A stretch of 19,560 bases of DNA from an uncultured Ignavibacteriota bacterium (GTDB taxonomy: Bacteria > Bacteroidota > Ignavibacteria > UBA10030 > UBA8401): positions 1 through 19,560 of the forward strand of contig CAIVNT010000545.1 in assembly GCA_903907305.1 (NCBI GenBank), given 5' to 3'. Positions within the stretch are counted from its first letter, which is position 1. Each line of letters begins with the position of its first letter. The position numbers were made by a program, and so were the translations under genes. The notes under the pieces were generated by a model, which was not told the origin of the DNA, searched no databases, and worked only from the letters and a program-made list of their open reading frames with translations. This document shows, in pieces, positions 6,364 through 13,211 of this stretch.

Positions 6364-9300
6364 ATGAAGAAAAGACATTCTGTAATCATTGTTTCCTGTA
6401 TCACAGTTCTGATGGCGGCACAGTTGAGCGAAGCTCAAACGTTATATCCCGTTGTGCCGAAAGGGCAGCGCGGAAATTTCAGTTATGAACGCGCCGGCAC
6501 TCACGATGCGAATAATATCCGTACAACATTCCTGAATTTTGGTATGGTAGGGGATTATCCGGCGGATCCGGTGAACGTGGATCTGAGTACGTTTCATTCC
6601 GTTGAAGTTCCTAAGGGGACGGGAATGAACTACGGCGACGGTGTGACGCCGTTCGTACTGGCGAAGATCAAAAAATCGAACGGTGAATTTGATTGGATCA
6701 TGGAGACAGGTTTTCGAGAACGTCAGCAGTTGATTATTGGTACGCTCCGATATATGCGTTTCGAACCGCGTCCCGGATATTTCCAGGCGGACGTTTCCAT
6801 CAACCGGGACCGTTCACCGGCGATGAGTCATCTGCCGCGGACATGGCCGGACGAATGGATCAACAAGTTGAACGATGTCACTGATCCGGGCTGGAAAGGA
6901 TCGTGGAACGGATATTTCGGAAAGCGTCTTGTAGCGGACCAGGAAAGTTATTTTGTCCTGGATGATGATGAATACAGGATCCCTGCCTTCACCGCTGATT
7001 CCCGCGATTCATCAAGACGCGGATTAGGATTACGGATCGAGACCAGAGGATTCCAATGGTCGAACCCGCAAGCGGGGAATGTGATCTTCTGGCACTACGA
7101 GATCGCGAATGAAGGGACGACGGATTATCTCGATAATATTATCTTCGGCCTCTATATGGACTCGGGCGTGGGCGGATCGGCGATCGGCTGCGATCCATTA
7201 CCGGAATCGGACGATGATAATGCATTCTATGATAAATCATTCGGATTGAATCTTGTGTATACGTGGGATTCCTACGGACACGGAAAAAGTCTTGTGAACA
7301 ATTGCGGTAAGACAGGATATCTGGGATATGCGTATCTGGAGACACCCGGGAAACAGGATGATGGTATCGATAACGATGACGACGGCATTACCGACGAGAA
7401 AAGAGATGGGAACCCCGGTCAAAAGATAGTTGGTCAGCAGAACATCCTGAATTATGTCAATGCGAACTATAACGTCGCTAAATTCGAAGCGATCTATGGT
7501 CCGGTCAAATCTCGTCCGGCGTATAAGGACAGTGTGTGGTGGACGGGTGATGAAGATATGGACTGGTCAGCAAAGTTCCATGACACCGGTGCAGACGGCA
7601 TCTTCGGAACGAATGACGCCGGTGAAAATGACGGTACACCGACCCAGGGTGAAACGAATTTTGGTAACACCGATCTTCATGAATCCGACCAGATAGGTCT
7701 GACCGGATTCAAGATCAACCGAATCGCTCCCGGAAAATCGAATCCCGGCGGCGAGACGGACGGCATCGTGTTCTGGAACGATCCGGGAAGTCCGAAATTT
7801 TGGCCGAAAGAATTGTATGACCAATTCACCGGTGCATCTCCTTTCGGCGCATCGCTTGCATTGGATTATAATATCGGATTCCTCTTTGCGTCCGGAACGT
7901 TCAAACTTCCTGCGGGTGCCAAAGAGCGGTTCAGTCTGGCGCTGGCATACGGAAATGATCTGTATGATCTTCGAAAGACGATCACTGTCGTTCAGCAGAT
8001 CTATAATGCGAATTATCAATTTGCAACGCCGCCGCCGAGGCCAACACTGACAGCGGAGTCGGGAGACGGTTATGTAAAACTTTCGTGGAATGATATCGCC
8101 GAACGAAGCATCGATCCTATTTCCTACAAGAATGATTTTGAAGGATACCGCATCTACCGTGCGACCGATCCTGAATTCCGAGATGTAAAGACGATCTCCA
8201 ATGCACAAGGGACCGGACCGATGGTCTTTGGTAAACCGCTGGTGCAATTCGATTTGGTCGATGATATCCAGGGATATTCACCGCTATCAGTTGATGGCGT
8301 TCAGTATTTTCTCGGAAATGAATCAGGCATCAGGCACAATTTTAAGGATACGACCGTGCTGAACGGTCAGACATATTATTACGCCATCGTTGCGTACGAC
8401 TTCGGAAATGATTCGCTTGGTTTCTATCCTTCAGAAAATGCTGTTTCCGTTTCCCGGACGGTGCGCGGAGGTATCATTCTTCCGCCGAATGCTGTTGAGG
8501 TCCGTCCTGAACCGAAAGTTTCCGGATATGTGGAGGCGCAAACCGGTACACTTCTACATTCCAAGGGAAAAGGAGTCGGGACCGTCAATCTTGAGGTGGT
8601 GAATTCCAATCTTGTTCCCGACAACAGAAGGCTGCTGTTGCGCTTCAAGAGTTCCGATCCGACGAATATCAAATCCGATTTTTTTGAATTATCGGACAGC
8701 GCAAATGGAACGGTCTATATCGATAAGGGGACGGATTTTGACGGAAAAGGAAACGGCCAGATAGGAGCGGGGATCAAACCGATCGTGAAAACGATTGCAG
8801 CTCCGATGATCGATTCAGCCAGGACGGGATTGTCGGCAGGGAGCGCTGTGAATTTCAATTTCAAGATGTTGTTCGCAGCTACAACAAATGTAAAACCGGA
8901 AAAGATCCGCGCGATGTATCCGAATGACATCCGTATCGAATTCAGCAATACGGTCGTTGATACATCGTTCCGCTTCAATCCCGGTTCTTTGAAGAACCGC
9001 GCTTCGAAATTCCGGGTCTATGCAGTGAGAGGGGACGGCTCGCTGATGAAACTGCGGTACACATTCTATGACAGTAACAATGACAGTACACTGAGCGCAC
9101 ATACGGAGTTCATCAGTGTCCTTGATACATCTACTCAGCAGAATGTTCCCGGACTGCCGGATGTTGTCTGGACGATCACCGTCGACACGACGGGACAATT
9201 TCTTCGCGGTGCCATTGTTAAACCGCAGGGAGGAGATCAGTTCACTTTAGGAATGATGCTTCCGTTCAATGCGCAGGATCAGTATTCCTTCAATACTACG

Positions 9301-9651
9301 GCGCAGCGGATCGACGGGAATAAAGCGAAATCGGATTTCACACAGCAGCCGTACGTCGTTCCGAATCCGTACGTCGGTGCGGCAAGTTTTGAACCGGAAA
9401 AGTTCGCCATCTCGGGACGTGGTGAGCGACGGATCGAGTTCCGCGGCATACCACGGTCATCCACGATCAGGATCTATACGATCAATGGAGATCTTGTGCA
9501 GACGCTTCGGCACGACGGATCGAATGAGGGAGTCGTAGCATGGAATCTTCGGACGAAAGACAATATGGACGCGGCACCGGGACTATATATCTTCCATGTG
9601 GATGGAAATCAAACCGGAAAATTTGTCGGCAAATTTGCAATCATCAAATAA
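6364..9651 (+). CDS. Large exported multidomain protein with Fn3 domain and T9SS-like tail
   Basis: 1095 residues. The ATG at 6364 gives a signal peptide (M-K-K-R-H-S-V-I-I-V..., cleavage near S-E-A/Q-T, residue 24). The N-terminal half (about 25-550) is rich in Tyr, Trp, Asn and Asp with no domain I can name. It contains an acidic calcium-loop-like segment D-G-I-D-N-D-D-D-G-I-T-D-E (about 333-345) and a second Asp/Asn/Gly-rich run near 410-440. Residues about 560-700 look like a fibronectin type III domain (V-K-L-S-W-N-D; G-Y-R-I-Y-R-A). About 996-1095 form a divergent T9SS-type sorting domain beginning V-V-P-N-P-Y and including R-I-Y-T-I-N-G-D-L-V-Q-T-L, ending A-I-I-K. It sits between a TonB receptor and a PorV-like gene, so a surface partner of the receptor is possible. 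The function is unknown. Confidence 0.82.
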   Translation: MKKRHSVIIVSCITVLMAAQLSEAQTLYPVVPKGQRGNFSYERAGTHDANNIRTTFLNFGMVGDYPADPVNVDLSTFHSVEVPKGTGMNYGDGVTPFVLAKIKKSNGEFDWIMETGFRERQQLIIGTLRYMRFEPRPGYFQADVSINRDRSPAMSHLPRTWPDEWINKLNDVTDPGWKGSWNGYFGKRLVADQESYFVLDDDEYRIPAFTADSRDSSRRGLGLRIETRGFQWSNPQAGNVIFWHYEIANEGTTDYLDNIIFGLYMDSGVGGSAIGCDPLPESDDDNAFYDKSFGLNLVYTWDSYGHGKSLVNNCGKTGYLGYAYLETPGKQDDGIDNDDDGITDEKRDGNPGQKIVGQQNILNYVNANYNVAKFEAIYGPVKSRPAYKDSVWWTGDEDMDWSAKFHDTGADGIFGTNDAGENDGTPTQGETNFGNTDLHESDQIGLTGFKINRIAPGKSNPGGETDGIVFWNDPGSPKFWPKELYDQFTGASPFGASLALDYNIGFLFASGTFKLPAGAKERFSLALAYGNDLYDLRKTITVVQQIYNANYQFATPPPRPTLTAESGDGYVKLSWNDIAERSIDPISYKNDFEGYRIYRATDPEFRDVKTISNAQGTGPMVFGKPLVQFDLVDDIQGYSPLSVDGVQYFLGNESGIRHNFKDTTVLNGQTYYYAIVAYDFGNDSLGFYPSENAVSVSRTVRGGIILPPNAVEVRPEPKVSGYVEAQTGTLLHSKGKGVGTVNLEVVNSNLVPDNRRLLLRFKSSDPTNIKSDFFELSDSANGTVYIDKGTDFDGKGNGQIGAGIKPIVKTIAAPMIDSARTGLSAGSAVNFNFKMLFAATTNVKPEKIRAMYPNDIRIEFSNTVVDTSFRFNPGSLKNRASKFRVYAVRGDGSLMKLRYTFYDSNNDSTLSAHTEFISVLDTSTQQNVPGLPDVVWTITVDTTGQFLRGAIVKPQGGDQFTLGMMLPFNAQDQYSFNTTAQRIDGNKAKSDFTQQPYVVPNPYVGAASFEPEKFAISGRGERRIEFRGIPRSSTIRIYTINGDLVQTLRHDGSNEGVVAWNLRTKDNMDAAPGLYIFHVDGNQTGKFVGKFAIIK

Positions 9652-9664
9652 TCATTCAGCCGTT

Positions 9665-10675
9665 ATGAATAAAAAATTGAATCATGGTATCGCCCTCTGC
9701 TTCATGCTGCTGCAGATTGCCTCATCGCAGACGAAGACCGGCACGACGGTCGGTCAGTTTCTGCTGATCGAACCTAGTGCCAAAATATCCGCGATGGGGA
9801 ATGCTGGTGTGACGCAGTATGACGAGGTGATGGCTTCCTATTATAATCCCGCCGCACTCGGACACATGAAAACATCGGGTGCGCAATTCACTCACAACAC
9901 GTGGTTTGCGGATATTGCCCTGGATCATTTCTCCGCAGCACTGCGGGTAACGGATCTCAGTTCGCTCTCCCTGTCGATCTCGTCGTTGAATTCGGGAGAT
10001 ATCGCTGTGCGGACAGTGGATCAGCCGCTCGGCACCGGCGAACAATACACCGTATCGGATTATTCCATCGGCATCGGATACGGCCAAAAGATCACCGACA
10101 GATTTTCAGCCGGTATACAAATATCGTATATTCAGGAGGCGATTTGGCATTCCAATATGTCCGTTTTTGCATTCAATTTCGGAACACTGTATCAGATCAC
10201 GGATGACGGACTTCAGCTCGGTGCCAGTTTGTCCAACTTCGGCATGCGCGGAAGATATAACGGAAGAGATCTGAGGATCCGCTATGACTTCGATCCGACA
10301 AGGAACGGCGATAACAGCAGCCTTCCCGGAGAACTGATCACGGATGAATTCTCTCTTCCGGTCGTTTTTCGTGTCGGATTCGGACTGCCGGTAAAATTCA
10401 ACGAGAGTAATGAATTCCATTTTGCGGTCGATGCATTTCATCCGAGCGACAATTCCGAAAGTATCAGTTTCGGCGGAGAATATAAATATCTGGATGCATT
10501 CGCCTTCAGAGCAGGATATCAGCATCTCTTTCAAACAGATTCCGAAGTCGGTCTCACACTCGGCGGCGGCATCATTTGGGATATTGCAAATTACATTCTG
10601 CATGTGGATTATGCGTGGGCGGAACATCAACGTCTCGGCGATACACAGCGGATGACCATCGGCATGCAATTTTAA
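9665..10675 (+). CDS. PorV/PorQ-family outer-membrane beta-barrel protein
   Basis: 336 residues from the ATG at 9665, giving a signal peptide (M-N-K-K-L-N-H-G-I-A-L-C-F-M-L-L, cleavage near S-S-Q). The frame is open further upstream, but that part overlaps the previous gene. The hallmark of the PorV/PorQ (UPF0164) family is present just after the signal: G-Q-F-L-L-I-E-P-S-A-K-I-S-A-M-G-N-A-G-V, then A-S-Y-Y-N-P-A-A-L-G. The remainder is amphipathic strand-like with barrel-type repeats (G-I-G-Y-G-Q-K-I), and the protein ends in Phe as outer-membrane barrels do. In T9SS, PorV shuttles substrates from the translocon by binding their C-terminal domains. Starting 13 bases after a gene with such a domain, it may serve that protein. 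It could also be one of several general paralogues. Confidence 0.87.
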   Translation: MNKKLNHGIALCFMLLQIASSQTKTGTTVGQFLLIEPSAKISAMGNAGVTQYDEVMASYYNPAALGHMKTSGAQFTHNTWFADIALDHFSAALRVTDLSSLSLSISSLNSGDIAVRTVDQPLGTGEQYTVSDYSIGIGYGQKITDRFSAGIQISYIQEAIWHSNMSVFAFNFGTLYQITDDGLQLGASLSNFGMRGRYNGRDLRIRYDFDPTRNGDNSSLPGELITDEFSLPVVFRVGFGLPVKFNESNEFHFAVDAFHPSDNSESISFGGEYKYLDAFAFRAGYQHLFQTDSEVGLTLGGGIIWDIANYILHVDYAWAEHQRLGDTQRMTIGMQF

Positions 10676-10703
10676 TCACAGCATTATGTACTGAATTACA
10701 TCG

Positions 10704-10770
10704 TTGCCACTGATTTACACAGATTCGCTCCTCAAAATATTTATAAGATAATCTGTGTAATCTGTGGCAA
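10704..10770. repeat. Inverted repeat in the 142-base gap before the GH94 gene
   Basis: The arms TTGCCACTGATTTACACAGATT (10704-10725, given here only as a motif of T-T-G-C-C-A-C and A-C-A-C-A-G-A-T-T) and 10750-10770 are near-perfect reverse complements, with one extra base and one or two mismatches around a 24-base A/T-rich loop. There is no T tract, so an intrinsic terminator is unlikely. The rest of the gap 10676-10817 is A/T-rich, and I could not identify a convincing promoter. It divides the receptor/PorV group from the glycosidase operon and could be a mobile palindromic repeat or a regulatory site. Confidence 0.75.
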
Positions 10771-10817
10771 AATAATCATCTCTGAGCAATTACTATTTTT
10801 TAATAAAATATATCATT

Positions 10818-13208
10818 GTGAAAAACTTTAAGACGAAATACGGCTACTTCGCCGACAACGGAAAAGAATTTGTCATCACGGATTATAAAACTCCACGGCC
10901 ATGGACGAACATCCTCACGAATGGTGATTTCGGTGCGATCGTTTCGCAGACGGGAAGCGGCTACAGCTGGAAATCGAATGCTCAGTTGAACCGCATCACG
11001 CGGTGGGAACAGGATCTGATCAAAGATGAATGGGGAAAATATCTCTATATCAGGGATGATGAGAGCAAACAGTTCTGGTCTGCCGGATGGAAACCAGTCT
11101 GCGCGGAACCGGATTTCTACGAGGTCCGACACGGCATCGGATATACGAAGATCACATCGCGGAACAAGGGAATTGAAAGCGAACTACTGATGTACATTGC
11201 GAATGATGAACCGGTGGAGATATGGAAAGTGACGTTGAAGAATACATCCAAAAAGAAGCGTTCGCTTTCGCTCTATTCTTATTTTGAATGGAACCTCGGC
11301 GCTGCACCGGACTGGCATCGTGAATTCCACAAATGTTTCCTGAACACGGAGTATGATTCATCTGTTGGTGCCATCTATGGGACGAAACGATTATGGGAAG
11401 TTCCTTCGCCCAACGGACATTGGAACAGAGATTGGGAATATGTTGCATTCCATTCATCAAGCGTGAAACCGTCGGCGTTTGATTGCGACAAAGAATCCTT
11501 TATGGGGATGTACCGGAATCAGAGTTCGCCGGTGTCGGTTGAAGAAGGAAAACTGAAGAAACAATCCGGAAATTCTCTTGATGCGATCGGCAGTCTTCAG
11601 GTGAAAGTGACATTGAAACCGAATGAGTCGAAAGAAGTGATCTTCATTCTCGGGGCAACGGAGAATAAAGAAAAAGCGAAAGAGTATGTGAAGCAGTATC
11701 AATCCGTGAAGAATGCCGATAAAGCATTCGCGGAGATGCAGAAAAAGTGGGCATCACTACTCGGTACATTGGAAGTGAAGACCCCCGATGATTCTATGAA
11801 TATCATGCTGAACACCTGGCTGAAGTATCAGGCGATCGCCGGCAGGATGTGGGGAAGAACAGGATATTATCAGACCGGCGGAGCGTTCGGATTCCGGGAT
11901 CAGTTGCAGGACAGTCAGATCTTCCTGCCGATCGATGCCGAGTACACAAAGAAACAGATACTTCTCCATGCGCGGCATCAATTTAAGGATGGACAAGTGT
12001 ATCACTGGTGGCATCCGCTTTCGGAGGTCGGACTCCCGACCGATATGACGGACGATCTTCTCTGGCTTCCGTATGTTGTGGTGAGTTATCTTCAGGAGAC
12101 GAACGATTTTTCCATTCTTAATCTTACAGAACCGTTCCTTGATGACCCGAACGGCGCAACACTCTATGAGCACTGCGTCCGCACAATTGAAAAGGTCTAC
12201 ACGCGTATGAGCGACCGCGGACTTCCTCTGATCGGTGCGGGTGACTGGAATGACGGTCTCAGTGCCGTGGGATTACAATGGAAAGGCGAATCGATCTGGC
12301 TGGGACAATTTCTGCATCGTATTCTTCTCGACTTTATTTCCGTTGCCGAAAAAACGTCCGATCAACATCGGGCCGATGTCTACCGCGTCCGCGCAGAAAA
12401 ACTTCTTGAAACTCTCAATAAGAACGGCTGGGACGGCAAATATTATTACGGGGCGACAAAAGATAACGGGGATAAGTTAGGAAGTCAGTCCAGTCCCGAA
12501 GGGAAAGTCTGGCTCAACACTCAAACGTGGTCCGTTATCAGCGATGTTGCGGATGCAGCGCGCGGGAATCAGGTGATGGACGTTGTTGAACAGAAGCTGG
12601 AACACAAAGCAGGAACGGTCCTCGTTTATCCCGGATACAGCACACCCGATACAAAAATTGGATATCTTACGAGATATGCAGCCGGGATGCGCGAGAACGG
12701 CGGGACATACACGCACGCGGCAACATGGACGGTGATCGCTCATGCAAAACTGAAACGAGCTGAAGCGGCGTTCCGTTCATTCTCGAAGATCAATCCGATC
12801 ATCCGCGGCAAGAAACCGGACGAGTATGTGGCAGAACCGTACGTGACACCGGGAAATATTGACGGACCGGATTCACGGTTCTATGGACGAGGCGGGTGGA
12901 CGTGGTACACCGGTTCCGCTGCTTGGCTGTTCAAAGCGGGGACGGAATGGATACTGGGAGTCCGCGCCAGTACGGACGGATTGATCATTGATCCATGTAT
13001 CCCGAAAGAATGGAAACAATATTCCGTGAAGAGAGTGTTTCGCGGTGCAACGTATCATATCACTGTAAAGAATCCGAAACATGTTACACACGGTATTACG
13101 AAAATGATGATCGATGGAAAAGAATCCGCATTCGACCGCAATTGTTGTCTTCTGCCGGTGTTTGAACAAGAGAGTGAACACACGGTCGAAATAATTCTTG
13201 GGAAATAA
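10818..13208 (+). CDS. GH94 family disaccharide/oligoglucan phosphorylase
   Basis: 796 residues from a GTG start that gives the usual GH94 opening (K-Y-G-Y-F-A-D-N-G-K-E-F-V-I-T). No signal peptide, so cytoplasmic. The family cleaves beta-glucosides with phosphate, releasing alpha-glucose 1-phosphate with inversion. Visible hallmarks: G-F-R-D-Q-L-Q-D (R360-D365, sugar subsite); H-W-W-H-P; G-A-G-D-W-N-D-G (D476 and D479, the catalytic acid motif); Y-T-H-A-A-T-W (H633) and Y-T-G-S-A-A-W (T698-S700), matching phosphate-binding positions of GH94. The size fits cellobiose, chitobiose or laminaribiose phosphorylases rather than the roughly 1100-residue 1,2-beta-oligoglucan phosphorylases. The loop after H-W-W-H-P reads G-L-P-T-D-M-T-D-D rather than the R-T-R-I-S-D-D of cellobiose phosphorylase as I recall it, so specificity is open. 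First gene of the operon; the next begins 3 bases on. Confidence 0.9.
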   Translation: MKNFKTKYGYFADNGKEFVITDYKTPRPWTNILTNGDFGAIVSQTGSGYSWKSNAQLNRITRWEQDLIKDEWGKYLYIRDDESKQFWSAGWKPVCAEPDFYEVRHGIGYTKITSRNKGIESELLMYIANDEPVEIWKVTLKNTSKKKRSLSLYSYFEWNLGAAPDWHREFHKCFLNTEYDSSVGAIYGTKRLWEVPSPNGHWNRDWEYVAFHSSSVKPSAFDCDKESFMGMYRNQSSPVSVEEGKLKKQSGNSLDAIGSLQVKVTLKPNESKEVIFILGATENKEKAKEYVKQYQSVKNADKAFAEMQKKWASLLGTLEVKTPDDSMNIMLNTWLKYQAIAGRMWGRTGYYQTGGAFGFRDQLQDSQIFLPIDAEYTKKQILLHARHQFKDGQVYHWWHPLSEVGLPTDMTDDLLWLPYVVVSYLQETNDFSILNLTEPFLDDPNGATLYEHCVRTIEKVYTRMSDRGLPLIGAGDWNDGLSAVGLQWKGESIWLGQFLHRILLDFISVAEKTSDQHRADVYRVRAEKLLETLNKNGWDGKYYYGATKDNGDKLGSQSSPEGKVWLNTQTWSVISDVADAARGNQVMDVVEQKLEHKAGTVLVYPGYSTPDTKIGYLTRYAAGMRENGGTYTHAATWTVIAHAKLKRAEAAFRSFSKINPIIRGKKPDEYVAEPYVTPGNIDGPDSRFYGRGGWTWYTGSAAWLFKAGTEWILGVRASTDGLIIDPCIPKEWKQYSVKRVFRGATYHITVKNPKHVTHGITKMMIDGKESAFDRNCCLLPVFEQESEHTVEIILGK

Positions 13209-13211
13209 TTA

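Noticed and set aside
7567..8247. Minus-strand open frame (226 codons) opposite the 1095-residue gene
   Set aside because: Same reasoning: low-complexity Arg/Ile-rich peptide with no start context, opposite a clear coding region.
6364..9651. The 1095-residue protein as a SusD homologue or a glycoside hydrolase
   Set aside because: No lipoprotein signal, no TPR-like helical pattern of SusD, and no catalytic motif of a known GH family could be recognised.
9596..9664. Earlier start for the PorV-like gene inside the 1095-residue gene
   Set aside because: The extra residues are out-of-frame coding of the upstream gene, and the signal peptide begins at 9665.
10676..10817. Riboswitch upstream of the GH94 gene
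   Set aside because: There is only one simple inverted repeat and no conserved multi-helix pattern of a known class.
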